Source: Haloechinothrix aidingensis (GTDB taxonomy: Bacteria > Actinomycetota > Actinomycetes > Mycobacteriales > Pseudonocardiaceae). From it: a DNA stretch of 64,000 nt. Of the stretch, positions 49,139-57,946 are shown one piece after another (within the stretch, counting starts at the first letter, position 1; each line of letters starts with the position of its first letter). The stretch is from contig NZ_JACCKD010000004.1 in NCBI RefSeq assembly GCF_013450155.1, positions 1-64,000 of the forward strand, given 5' to 3'. Made by a program: the position numbers and the translations under genes. The notes beneath the pieces are model-generated. The model made no database searches. It saw nothing but the letters and a program-made list of their open reading frames with translations, and was not told where the DNA came from.

Positions 49139-49731
49139 CTCGGCTCCTCCTTCGACTGTGTTCGGTTCTTCCGGGGCCGGCCACCACTGGTACCGGCCGG
49201 GCCGGTCGGCAGGGCATCGGCGGCATCGCCGATCTCCGCGGCGTCGTCGTCGAGCCGCTTGAGGTCCTCGCTCGGCGGTTGCTTGAACTCGACCTCGATC
49301 GTCGCATGAGCCACGTCCGCGTAACGCACGTCCCGGATCTGCGATCCGACGAGCACCCGCGCCGCGTGCTCCCCGGCGTGACCGACCCGTCCGGTGAACT
49401 CCTGTCCCTGGGTAGGGGTCACCCGGACACACCGGTACCTGGCACGACGCCAGTGACGCTGAGCCGTGAGCGGCCGGTCCAACCCCGGCGAGGTCACCTC
49501 GAGGGTGTACGAACCAGCCAGCAGGTGGTCGTGCTCGTCGAGGCGAGCCGAAACGGCGCGACTGATGTCGGCGACCTCGTCGAGACCGACGCCATCGTCC
49601 GAGTCGACGACAACCTTCACTACCTTACGCCGCGCCGCTTGTTGAACGTCAAGCGCATCCAGTTCGAACCCCACACCGCTGACGGCGTCGGCCACGATCG
49701 GCTCCAGTCGCCTGGCGAGATCATTCGGCAC
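49135..49731 (-). CDS. rimP: ribosome maturation factor RimP
   Basis: 30S assembly factor. 198 residues: [40 protein letters not shown], then [19 protein letters not shown], the RimP signature. The C-terminal ~50 residues are an extra Asp/Ala/Gly-rich tail. GTG at 49731 with GGGGAGA upstream; its TGA overlaps the nusA start. Confidence 0.94.
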   Translation of the reverse strand: MPNDLARRLEPIVADAVSGVGFELDALDVQQAARRKVVKVVVDSDDGVGLDEVADISRAVSARLDEHDHLLAGSYTLEVTSPGLDRPLTAQRHWRRARYRCVRVTPTQGQEFTGRVGHAGEHAARVLVGSQIRDVRYADVAHATIEVEFKQPPSEDLKRLDDDAAEIGDAADALPTGPAGTSGGRPRKNRTQSKEEPR

Positions 49732-50037
49732 CTTCGACTCTCCCCTATTCAGCTACGTCGTCCGCGGTGGCTGACCGCATCGCGATCGGGGTCAGCACTG
49801 TCGTAAGTCCAGCTTAGAACAACGACGCCAGCGGTAACGGCTGCCTGCCCGGTGGCACCCCGGTAGCCTGCCGGTGGCACGGTGGGACCGCGGCGTACCG
49901 CACGCGTGAGCGCGCCGGGCTCGCCGCCCAGGTCACGCGGCGGGCCGGTCCGCAGGGCGGCACGTGCCACCCGCGACGCGGTGCGCTCGCCCCACCACTG
50001 CGGGCCGGGACCATCTCACCTGGCAGGATGACGCATC
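49732..50037. other. divergent intergenic region upstream of rimP
   Basis: 306 bp without a credible gene. On the minus strand a TAAGCT near 49813 is a plausible -10 for the rimP operon with a poor -35. Two direct copies of CCGGTGGCAC (49849-49858, 49871-49880) lie 22 bp apart, two helical turns, and may bind a regulator. Confidence 0.45.
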
Positions 50038-50991
50038 GTGGGGACTGAACCGAACCGGCGCGTGGCCAGCCTCGGGCGGCGCCGCCTGCTCCGTGTCACC
50101 GCGCTCGCGGCGGTGTCCGGCTCGCTCGCTGCCTGTGTCGAGGGGTACGACACGACGCCCGACCCGCTGGCGCCACTCGCTCGTGATGCCCGGTTCGACG
50201 CCGCCGCCGCCGGGGACCTCGCCACCGCGCTGGCGGACGAGGACGCCGCGCTCGCCGAGCACGTAGCCCGCGTGCGCTCCGCCCACGCCGATGCGCTGCG
50301 CGCCGAGGTCCGCAGGGCGAACCGGCCCGCTCCCGGGCACGAACCGGAACCGGCCGGAGAGGTCACCGAACTCGGCGACCTCGAACAGCGGCTGGACACC
50401 GCCATCCGCCGCGTGCGCGAGGTGCTCGGCGGGGTTCCCCGCCATCGCGCCGCCCTGCTCGGCTCGGTCGCGGGTGGCTGCGCGGCCGCGCAGGCGCTGG
50501 ACGAGCGGCTCGGCGACGCCGTCCCGGACGAGTTCGCCGTGCGGGCACCGCAGGGGGCGGACGCGGGAACGGTGCCTGCCGTACAGGAAGCGCTGGCCGC
50601 CGAGCATGCGGCCGTGTGGGTCTTCGACCTGGTCCGCGCGTTCCTGCCGCAGGACCTCGACGCGGACATCGATCACTCGATCGACCAGCACCGGAGGCGG
50701 CGAGCGGGGTGCAGGGAGCTGCTGGACGCGCTGGGCGCGACACCGGTGCCTGCCGAGCCGGGCTACCGGCCGCCCAGCCCGGTCACCGGTGCCGACTCGG
50801 CGACCCGGCTGGCGATACGGGCAGGGGCCGAAGCGGGACGCGCGTGGCGCGGCGTGCTGGAGCGTACGGATGACCCGGCGGTCCGCCGGTTCGCGCTGGA
50901 CGCGCTGCTGTCCGCCGGGGCGGAGAGCACGCGCTGGCGTCTGGTGGCCGAGGAGACCCCGGCGCCGGTCGCTCTTGTCGGCCGGGCCTAG
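50038..50991 (+). CDS. ferritin-like lipoprotein (DUF4439)
   Basis: A 317-residue secreted protein. After a short basic N-terminus (RRLLRVTALAAV) comes the lipobox LAAC, predicting a lipoprotein anchored on the outer face of the membrane. The rest is all-alpha: two repeats around EDAALAEHVARVRSAH and AEHAAVWVFDLVRAF, the latter with the E-x2-A pattern of DUF4439, distantly ferritin-like. Same neighbourhood as Rv2844 near rimP in mycobacteria. Function unknown. No ribosome site is evident; a weak CAGGAT lies eight bases before the GTG. Confidence 0.82.
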   Translation: MGTEPNRRVASLGRRRLLRVTALAAVSGSLAACVEGYDTTPDPLAPLARDARFDAAAAGDLATALADEDAALAEHVARVRSAHADALRAEVRRANRPAPGHEPEPAGEVTELGDLEQRLDTAIRRVREVLGGVPRHRAALLGSVAGGCAAAQALDERLGDAVPDEFAVRAPQGADAGTVPAVQEALAAEHAAVWVFDLVRAFLPQDLDADIDHSIDQHRRRRAGCRELLDALGATPVPAEPGYRPPSPVTGADSATRLAIRAGAEAGRAWRGVLERTDDPAVRRFALDALLSAGAESTRWRLVAEETPAPVALVGRA

Positions 50992-51025
50992 GTCTCGGTG
51001 CCAGGGAGCACCCGGGCGAGCCGGT

Positions 51026-52513
51026 TCAGTGCCGCTGGGCCACCGACACCAGTTTCGGCAGGGTGACCAGTTCGAGCATCTCGACGCCGCCGAAGGCCGA
51101 ACCGTTGCCCGATGCGTGCCACCCACTCATCGGGGTCGCGGGGTCGTCGTGGTTGGTCACGTCGTTGACCCGAACCGTGCCGCAGGACAGCTTCGCGGCG
51201 AGGGCGTGCGCACGGGTCTCGTCACGGGTGTGGATGGCCGCCACGAGCCCGTACTCGCCTGCGCTCGCCAGCTCCAGCGCGTGCTCGGCATCCTCCGCGG
51301 GAGTCACCGCCGCGACGGGTCCGAAGATCTCCTCGGCGTAGGCGGGGGTGTCCGGCCCGGCTTCGGCGAGCACGGTGGCAGGGACGAACACGCCGCTGCC
51401 CCCTCCCCCACAGCGCAGCTCAGCTCCCGCTGTCACCGAATGCCGCATCAGCCGCCGCACGCGCCCGGCAGCCTCCTCGTCGATCATCGGTCCCATGTCG
51501 ACCTCGTGCCGCCAGGGATCGCCGAGGGTCAGCGCGGCAGCCAGCTCGGCAAGGCGCTCGACGAAGGGCTCGTACACGGCGCGCTGAACGACGAACCGGC
51601 CCGCGGACATGCAGATCTGACCCTGGTGCAGGAAACTGCTGGTCAGCGCGCACCGCGCGGCCCGGTCGATGTCGGCGTCGTCGAGCACGACGACCGGGTT
51701 GTTGCCACCGAGCTCGAGACCGACCCGGCTGAGCGCGCCACCGGCAGCGGCCCCGACCTGACGGCCGACCGCAGTCGACCCGGTGAACAGCACCGAACCG
51801 ATGCCCTCGTGCGCGCTGATCCGCCCTCCGACCGCGCCGTCTCCCGGCAGCACCGCGAGCAAGTCGCGGGGCAGCCCGGCTTCGCACGCCAGCTCGGCCA
51901 GCACGAGGCCCCCCGCTGCGGCTGTGCGCGGGTCGGGTTTGAGGATCACGCCGTTGCCCATGGCCAGTGCCGGTGCGATCGCACGTATCGCGAGTACGAG
52001 GGGGGCGTTGAACGGGGTGATGACGCCGACGACCCCCACGGGTACGCGCCGCACGACCTGCCTTCGCCCATCGTCTGCGGCGTGTACCACCCGTTCGGCC
52101 GGTGTGGCGGCGAGCTCGATCGCGTGGTCGATCTCGGCTATGGCGCGGGCGATCTCGCGGTCGGCTTTCGCGCGCGTGGCCCCGCTCTCGCGGATCAACC
52201 AGCCGGCGAGCTCGGCGCGGCGGCGGTCCAGCGCGGCCGCGACCGCACGCAGGCAGGCTTCGCGTTCCTGAGACGTCCTGTCCTGCCAGGACGCCGCCGC
52301 ACGCGCTACGACCGGCACCGCATGGTCGACGTCGTCCGGCGTCGCCATCCCCACGGCACCGAGGACCTCCCCGCTTGCGGGCTCGACCACCGGCGAGGTT
52401 CCGGCGCCGCCTGCTGTCCAGCCGTCCAGGTGCACGCTTCCGGTCCAGGCGGGCGCACCCGGTTCCGGGTGGGATACGGCATCAGCGGTTGCTGTCAACG
52501 CCATGACCTCCAC
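51026..52513 (-). CDS. NAD(P)-dependent aldehyde dehydrogenase, benzaldehyde/vanillin type
   Basis: Oxidises an aldehyde to the acid. 495 residues with all catalytic residues in place: Asn (VITPFNAPLV, residue 169), cofactor Lys (LKPDP, 192), general-base Glu (LELGGNN, 267) and nucleophile Cys (FLHQGQICMSAGRF, 301). The HQGQICMSAGR context is common in benzaldehyde and vanillin dehydrogenases. The first codons overlap the upstream hydrolase gene by 22-32 bp (GTG at 52513 or ATG at 52504). Last gene of the seven-gene module. Exact substrate not determinable. Confidence 0.88.
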   Translation of the reverse strand: MEVMALTATADAVSHPEPGAPAWTGSVHLDGWTAGGAGTSPVVEPASGEVLGAVGMATPDDVDHAVPVVARAAASWQDRTSQEREACLRAVAAALDRRRAELAGWLIRESGATRAKADREIARAIAEIDHAIELAATPAERVVHAADDGRRQVVRRVPVGVVGVITPFNAPLVLAIRAIAPALAMGNGVILKPDPRTAAAGGLVLAELACEAGLPRDLLAVLPGDGAVGGRISAHEGIGSVLFTGSTAVGRQVGAAAGGALSRVGLELGGNNPVVVLDDADIDRAARCALTSSFLHQGQICMSAGRFVVQRAVYEPFVERLAELAAALTLGDPWRHEVDMGPMIDEEAAGRVRRLMRHSVTAGAELRCGGGGSGVFVPATVLAEAGPDTPAYAEEIFGPVAAVTPAEDAEHALELASAGEYGLVAAIHTRDETRAHALAAKLSCGTVRVNDVTNHDDPATPMSGWHASGNGSAFGGVEMLELVTLPKLVSVAQRH

Positions 52514-53381
52514 TCGGTACCGACGACTGTGCCGCGGCCCGTACGCCGAGCCCTACCGTCAGCAGGTCCGCACCGACGAGGACGTCTCCGGTGAACCCGC
52601 CCCTCCGGACGTCGTCGCCGAACGCCTCGGCCTCGACGGCGTCGGCCGGCGCGGGTTCGAGGTGCGTCAGGATCAGCCGCGCCACGCCGGCGCGTTCGGC
52701 CATCGCCCCCAGCTCGACCGTGTCGGCGTGGTACTCGGCGATGTACTCCCGGCCGGGTGACAACCCACCCACCCGTACCGCTTCGTGCACCAGCACGTCC
52801 ACACCCGAGGCGAGGCGTTCGACCTCCTCGCATACCCGGGTGTCGCCGCTGATGACGACGCTGCCCGCGGACGTGTCGACGCGGTAGGCCACGGCGGGGC
52901 GTACCGGCTCGTGTCGCACCGCGATACTCGTGACGCGGCAGTCCTCGCCCTCCCACACGAGTACCGGGGCACCGCCTGCCTCGAACGCGGTCCACGCCGG
53001 TTCGGGCGCGGGCGGCCTGCCGGTATGCGCGCTGCGGACCGCGATGTCATCGGCCCACAGGTCGAGCACGTACGCACCGAACCGGTCGAGCGGACCGCTC
53101 GGGGCAACCACCGGCAGCGGCTCCCGTGCGCCCATCACCCACCGGGTGATCAGCAGGTCCGGCAGGGCGACGAGGTGATCGGCGTGATGGTGGGTGACGA
53201 ACACGGCGTCGATCTCGTCGCATCCGACCCCGGCCTCGGCCAATCGCAACACCGTGGCTCGGCCCGTGTCGAACTGCATGGCCTGCCCGGCGTGCCGGAC
53301 CAGCACACCCGCGCCCGCCCGCTGCGGCGCGGGCCGCGGGGTACCGGTCCCAGTGATCGTTACGGTCGTCTCCACCGACAC
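52482..53381 (-). CDS. metallo-beta-lactamase-fold hydrolase
   Basis: A 299-residue RNase Z-like MBL protein. The zinc motif is FVTHHHADHLVALPDLL; further ligands are in SIAVRHEPV, SGDTRVCEEVERL (Asp) and LILTHLEPAPAD (His). This architecture matches the arylsulfatase/phosphodiesterase-like branch that hydrolyses small esters or lactones. Start could be the GTG at 53381 or the second GTG at 53375, which is better spaced from GGAGGT. It overlaps the aldehyde dehydrogenase gene. Likely hydrolyses an ester or lactone intermediate of the pathway; inferred from context. Confidence 0.85.
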   Translation of the reverse strand: MSVETTVTITGTGTPRPAPQRAGAGVLVRHAGQAMQFDTGRATVLRLAEAGVGCDEIDAVFVTHHHADHLVALPDLLITRWVMGAREPLPVVAPSGPLDRFGAYVLDLWADDIAVRSAHTGRPPAPEPAWTAFEAGGAPVLVWEGEDCRVTSIAVRHEPVRPAVAYRVDTSAGSVVISGDTRVCEEVERLASGVDVLVHEAVRVGGLSPGREYIAEYHADTVELGAMAERAGVARLILTHLEPAPADAVEAEAFGDDVRRGGFTGDVLVGADLLTVGLGVRAAAQSSVPSGGHGVDSNR

Positions 53382-53434
53382 CTCCGTCTGTCGTCGTTCC
53401 CACGTGGAAAGCTCGCGTACGGCGCCGCCGGCAC

Positions 53435-54193
53435 CTACGCGTGCGGCTGCTCGCGCGCCCAGATCCGGGCGATCGTGTTGGCCGCCGTGCGCACGGCGTG
53501 GATATAGCGCTTCACATCGGCTTTGCTGCTGCGAAATACCAGGGACAGCGACGCACCCGCATAGCCGTCGTTGCGCAGGATGGGGGCACCGATGGAGACG
53601 GTCCCGAGGGAGTTCTCCTCCTTGGCCGTCGCCCAGCCGTCCTGGCGAGCCTGCTCCAGCTGCCGCCGCAGCCGTGACTCCGAACAGACCGTGTGCTTGG
53701 TGATCCGCGACAAACCCGAGCCGAGGATCCGGTCGATCGTGTCCTGGGGCGAGAACGCCAGGAACGCCTTTCCGTTGGCCGTGGCGTGCGCCGGCAGCCT
53801 GCCACCGAAGTAGGCGGGCGTGCGTACCGAGCGGTGGCCCGTCACGTGCTGGATGACCAGCATGCTCGTCCCGTCGAGAACCCCGAGATGCACGTTTTCC
53901 TGGGTAGCGGCGAACAGGTCCTCCATCACAGGCAGGGCGATCTCGCGCAGCAAGCGTTGCGCGGGCGCCCGCAGGCCGAGCTCGAACAGGCGGATCCCGA
54001 TCCGGTACGAGCCGTCATCGGTACGTTCCAGCATCTTCTCGTCGCACAGCTCCTTGAGGATCCGGCGTACCGTCGAGACCGGTAACTCGGCGCGGCGGGC
54101 GGCCTCCGACAAGGTCAGGGACGGGTCCTCGCGCTCGAACGCCAGCAGCACCCGGATCACTCGCTGGACCATGCTTGCCGGTGCCGTGCTCAT
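53435..54193 (-). CDS. IclR-family transcriptional regulator
   Basis: A 252-residue regulator. N-terminal winged helix: QRVIRVLLAFEREDPSLTLSEA, then RRAELPVSTVRRILKELCDE. The C-terminal ligand domain has NVHLGVLDGTSMLVIQHV, PAHATANGKAFLAFSP and the signature stretch SIGAPILRNDGYAGASLSLVF. IclR proteins respond to small organic acids and control catabolic operons. It is encoded inside the operon, between the ThDP enzyme (10 bp) and the hydrolase (53 bp), so probably self-regulating. Confidence 0.92.
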   Translation of the reverse strand: MSTAPASMVQRVIRVLLAFEREDPSLTLSEAARRAELPVSTVRRILKELCDEKMLERTDDGSYRIGIRLFELGLRAPAQRLLREIALPVMEDLFAATQENVHLGVLDGTSMLVIQHVTGHRSVRTPAYFGGRLPAHATANGKAFLAFSPQDTIDRILGSGLSRITKHTVCSESRLRRQLEQARQDGWATAKEENSLGTVSIGAPILRNDGYAGASLSLVFRSSKADVKRYIHAVRTAANTIARIWAREQPHA

Positions 54194-54203
54194 CGCCGTC
54201 TCC

Positions 54204-55907
54204 TCACCGCGCCGGGTTCGCCGTGTCCGCCGCCACCATCACCTCGACGACCGAGGGGCCGGGCCGGGAGCCCGCTTCGTCCAGTGCCGCAGGCAGCTGG
54301 GACAGCTCGCTCACCCGCCTGCCGTACGCACCGAAGGCCCGCGCCAGTGCCGCCACATCGGTATCGCCGAGGTCGCTGCACGGGTATGTCCCGGTCCGTG
54401 CGGCGGCTCCGCCGTAGCCGCGCAGGGCGAGGCGGACCGCGTGGTAGGAGCGGTTGTTCAGCACGATCCACGTCACTGGCGCGCCCTCGGCCACCGCAGT
54501 ACGTACGGCCTGGATGCCGAACTGGAACACGCCGTCGGCCACGAGCGCGTGCACCCGCTCGTCCGGCCTCGCCAGAGCGACTCCCACCGCCGCTCCCAGA
54601 CCCCAGCCGAGCGAGCCGCTTCCGGTCGCATAGAACGGGCCCGCGCCGCGTGGCAACGCCCGTAACAGGGTCGCGGTCGCGGTCACCGCGTCGGCCACCA
54701 CGGGATCGGCCCGGTTCCGCCACTCGTCGAGCACGCGGCACAGCGTGACGGTGCTGATCAGGTCACGCTCGCCCGCGGGATCGGCGGCACCGCCGCCGGC
54801 GTCACGGCCGGGTCCGCCGAGGGCCTTCTCCAGCCTGCGCCGGTGCTCTCGCCGCACCGAGTCCGTCCAGTACGCACGCTCGGCGTCGCGCCCGTCCTCG
54901 CCACCGGCCGCGCGCGCGTGCTCTCGTACCCGCGTGGCCAGCAGCTCCACCGTCCGGCCCACGTCACCCGGCAGCACGCTCGCCCCGGGTTGGATGGCGG
55001 TGCCGGGTTCCGTGACGTGAACGACCCGAGCGCTATCGGGCAACAGGCACGGACCATCATCGGGTTCCTGGAAGGCCGGGGTACCCACGACCAGCACGAC
55101 CGCCCCGTCGAGCAGGTCGGCGCCGTCGGAAAGCAGACCGCAGTACCGCTCGCCTGCGGTGTCGACGGTCTCGCGCTCCACATCGCGCCACGGCGGTTCG
55201 AACACCGGTGCCGGCAACAGCTCGGCCAGTTGCTCGATCTCGCGTGTCACTCCGGCACGCGCGAGGTCGCTGCCCGCCACGATCGCGACACGCTCGGCCG
55301 CGACCAGATGCCGCGCCACCGCGTCGATGGCCTCGTCGCCGGCGGGGCCGGTGACCTCCCGGTCGCTCTGTGCTCCGGCCGCTCGGCCGGTGGCTGCCTG
55401 CGCGAGGAGGTCCTGAGCCAGTCCGAGATACACCGGCCCGCGCCGGCTGCCGCGCGTGGCAGCCAGTGCCTCGGCGAGATCGGCAGGCAGCGACGCGGCC
55501 GAGCCTGCCTCCATCGCCGCGACGGTGAACGGCGCTGCCACACCCGCCGATCCGGGTGTCGCGGTGAACGTGCGCCTGTTACGCAGGCCCGTCGGTTTGG
55601 TGCCGTTGAGCACCAGGACGGGTGAGCGCCCTACCCGGGCCGCCTCCACCATGGCCAGCCCGTTGGTCATACCGACGTTGGCGTGCAGCAGGGCGACGCC
55701 CGGGCGCCCGCTGGCGCGGGCGTAGCCGTCCGCCATGGCCACCGCTGCCGCCTCGTGGGTGGCCAGGACGAACCGCACGCCCTGCCGGGCCACCGAGGCG
55801 TCCAGCAGGGGGACCTCGGTGGTGCCAGGGCAGGTGAACACCTGCTCCACACCGGCCTCCTCCAGGATGCCGAGCACCTGATCCGCGTTCGTCGTGGCCG
55901 CTGTCAT
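54204..55907 (-). CDS. ThDP-dependent 2-oxo-acid decarboxylase, benzoylformate-decarboxylase-like
   Basis: A 567-residue thiamine-diphosphate enzyme with the three-domain fold. The N-terminal Pyr domain has FTCPGTTEVPLLDASV, LATHEAAAVAMADGYARASG (ThDP-activating Glu, residue 52) and VALLHANVGMTNGLAM. The His at residue 75 aligns with the catalytic His70 of benzoylformate decarboxylase; Thr29 stands where that enzyme has Ser26. The C-terminal PP domain shows GSGSLGWGLGAAVGVALA and VADGVFQFGIQAVRTAVAEG, ending VTWIVLNNRSYHAVR. The ATG at 55907 overlaps the tctA stop. Acetolactate-synthase-like or other lyase activity cannot be excluded. Confidence 0.82.
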   Translation of the reverse strand: MTAATTNADQVLGILEEAGVEQVFTCPGTTEVPLLDASVARQGVRFVLATHEAAAVAMADGYARASGRPGVALLHANVGMTNGLAMVEAARVGRSPVLVLNGTKPTGLRNRRTFTATPGSAGVAAPFTVAAMEAGSAASLPADLAEALAATRGSRRGPVYLGLAQDLLAQAATGRAAGAQSDREVTGPAGDEAIDAVARHLVAAERVAIVAGSDLARAGVTREIEQLAELLPAPVFEPPWRDVERETVDTAGERYCGLLSDGADLLDGAVVLVVGTPAFQEPDDGPCLLPDSARVVHVTEPGTAIQPGASVLPGDVGRTVELLATRVREHARAAGGEDGRDAERAYWTDSVRREHRRRLEKALGGPGRDAGGGAADPAGERDLISTVTLCRVLDEWRNRADPVVADAVTATATLLRALPRGAGPFYATGSGSLGWGLGAAVGVALARPDERVHALVADGVFQFGIQAVRTAVAEGAPVTWIVLNNRSYHAVRLALRGYGGAAARTGTYPCSDLGDTDVAALARAFGAYGRRVSELSQLPAALDEAGSRPGPSVVEVMVAADTANPAR

Positions 55908-57403
55908 GCGTGCACCTTTCTCGTGGTGGACGTGCGTCGCTTGTAGACCGCCACAGCCGCGAGCGCACCGGCCACGCTGCCGAGGATGGCCAACGGCACG
56001 GGTCGCAGGAGGAACCCGGGTCCGTGGATGTTGGTAGCCAGGATGAAGTTCCGCTCGAGCAGGTCGGCCAGCACGAACCCGATGATCATCGTCGCTCGCG
56101 AGTAGCCGTGCCGCTTCATCAGGAATCCCACCATCCCGAGCGCCAACACGATGGGCACGCTGAGCAGGTTCCCGTCGGCCTCCACGACCCCGAACACCGC
56201 GAATGCAGTGATCAGAGGAACCAGGTAGGCCGAAGGAACGAGGGTCAGCATCGCCAGCGGCCGCGCGGCCCACACGCACAGCGCTACGGCGACCAGGTTG
56301 GCCAGGATCAGTAGCAGCACCACCAGCCACAGCGTCCCCATCTCCTGGGCCACCAGGTCGGGCCCCGGTTGGATCCCGATGATGATCAGCCCGGACAGGA
56401 CGAGGGCCGTGATGGGGCTCCCGGGAACGCCGAGCCCGAGGGTCGGCGCGAGGGCGGCCGCGTCCGAGGCGTTGACCGAGGAGTCGGCGGCGATGACCCC
56501 CTCGATGCGGCCCTTACCGAACTCCTTGCCGCGCCGCGATGTCTTCTTCGCCAGCGAGTACGCCATGAACTGGGCCGAGGAGCCGCCGATGCCAGGAAGG
56601 ATGCCGACACCGACGGCGACGGCGCTGCTCTGCAACACGGTGCGCCACGCGCGGAGCACATCCCGGATGCTCTGAAGGATCCGGTAGCTGCGATACGACG
56701 CCCGACCGCCGCGGGCGATCGACCCTCCCTTGGCCATCAGGTCCAGCATCTCGGCGATGCCGAAGATGCCGATTGCGAACGTGGCGATCGAGATACCGTC
56801 CCACAGCTCGACCCTGCCGAAGGTGTAGCGCAACGCGCCCTGGCTGGTCTCCTGGCCGATGAACGCCAGTAGCAGGCCCATTCCGCCTGCCACGAGCCCT
56901 TTCATCATGGAGCCCTCGCCGGCGAAAGCCATGAACAGCAGGGCCACCAGTATCAGGGCGAACAACTCGGGTGGGCCGATCGCCATCGCCACCGGACGCG
57001 CGAACGGAAGCAGCATCGCGAGGGCGAGCGCACCGATGATCCCGCCTGCCGCGGACGACACCAACCCCGCCAGGATCGCCTTGCTGGCCTCGCCGCGCTG
57101 CGCCATCGGGTACCCGTCGAGCAGCGTCGCGACTCCCACGACGTTGCCGGGCACCCCGAACAGGACGCTGGTGATCGTATTGCCGGTCCCGGCAGTGGCG
57201 GCCGCACCGATCAGCAACCCGATGGCCGATACCGGGTCCATCGTGTACAGGAACGGCAGTATGAGCGCCAGCAGCAGCGTGCCGCTCAGCCCCGGGATGA
57301 TGACCACCAGCTGGCAGATCACCACGCCGATGCACATCCAGGCCAGTAGGCCCGGCGTGAGCATCCCGAAGCCTTCGATGACGAAGTCCATGAACGCGAA
57401 CAC
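55904..57403 (-). CDS. tctA: tripartite tricarboxylate transporter permease TctA
   Basis: Large membrane subunit of a TctABC-type secondary transporter for carboxylates. About 499 residues with some ten to twelve helices. Motifs: IPGLSGTLLLALILPFLYTM, GAAATAGTGNTITSVLFGVPGN, VLPGIGGSSAQFMAYSLAKK (as GILPGIGG), and LGLGVPGSPITALVLSGL. The GTG at 57403 has a poor site; the ATG four codons later (57391, MDFVIEGFG), with GAAGGTG upstream, looks more like family starts. ATGA overlap with the ThDP gene. Confidence 0.93.
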   Translation of the reverse strand: MFAFMDFVIEGFGMLTPGLLAWMCIGVVICQLVVIIPGLSGTLLLALILPFLYTMDPVSAIGLLIGAAATAGTGNTITSVLFGVPGNVVGVATLLDGYPMAQRGEASKAILAGLVSSAAGGIIGALALAMLLPFARPVAMAIGPPELFALILVALLFMAFAGEGSMMKGLVAGGMGLLLAFIGQETSQGALRYTFGRVELWDGISIATFAIGIFGIAEMLDLMAKGGSIARGGRASYRSYRILQSIRDVLRAWRTVLQSSAVAVGVGILPGIGGSSAQFMAYSLAKKTSRRGKEFGKGRIEGVIAADSSVNASDAAALAPTLGLGVPGSPITALVLSGLIIIGIQPGPDLVAQEMGTLWLVVLLLILANLVAVALCVWAARPLAMLTLVPSAYLVPLITAFAVFGVVEADGNLLSVPIVLALGMVGFLMKRHGYSRATMIIGFVLADLLERNFILATNIHGPGFLLRPVPLAILGSVAGALAAVAVYKRRTSTTRKVHA

Positions 57404-57430
57404 CTTCGGTCGGACGGGCAGGTCCAGGGT

Positions 57431-57937
57431 CTAGCCGAACAGCAGGCCGTGGTACAGCGGCTCATCCAGGGCCACGCGCACCACCAGGAAGAAGGCCAGC
57501 GTGGACAGTGCGCTGAACACCAGAGTGGGCATCCATCCCTGCCCACCGCGGAACCGGATCAGGCACACGCTGAACGCCGCGAGCGCGACGACGGCCCCGC
57601 CCAGCGCGAACAGCGCACCGTAGAGCAGCAGCCAGAGGTACGGGTTCGCACGCAGCGTCGAGGCAAGGTTCCCGGCGGTGGGTCTCGCCGGTTGCCGCGC
57701 GTGCCGCTCGGCCACGAGGCCGCGAACCTCGCTCGCCAGCACCACCAGCGCCAGCAGAGTCGTCAGCGACCCCACGACCAGCGGCGCGGTCCCTGCCTTG
57801 CCGGGAAACCCCAGCGCCATCCCCGTCGCGGTAGCACTCACACCGGCGATCGTGGTGACCAGCAGCACCGGCGCCAGGGGCGGTACTGCCCGAGCTCGCC
57901 GCTGCTCCGTCCGGGATCCGTGTTCCACTCGCACCAC
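57431..57937 (-). CDS. tctB: tripartite tricarboxylate transporter small permease TctB
   Basis: A 168-residue protein with four membrane helices (PPLAPVLLVTTIAGVSATAT, VVGSLTTLLALVVLASEV, YLWLLLYGALFALGGAVVAL and VFSALSTLAFFLVVRVAL), the normal size and topology of TctB. GTG at 57937 with GGAGAACC upstream. Lies 9 bp after tctC and 27 bp before tctA. Confidence 0.9.
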   Translation of the reverse strand: MVRVEHGSRTEQRRARAVPPLAPVLLVTTIAGVSATATGMALGFPGKAGTAPLVVGSLTTLLALVVLASEVRGLVAERHARQPARPTAGNLASTLRANPYLWLLLYGALFALGGAVVALAAFSVCLIRFRGGQGWMPTLVFSALSTLAFFLVVRVALDEPLYHGLLFG

Positions 57938-57946
57938 CGGGTTCTC

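Noticed and set aside
50997-51012. Terminator between the DUF4439 gene and the aldehyde dehydrogenase gene
   Set aside because: Only a 5-bp stem (GGTGC/GCACC), within chance for this GC content.
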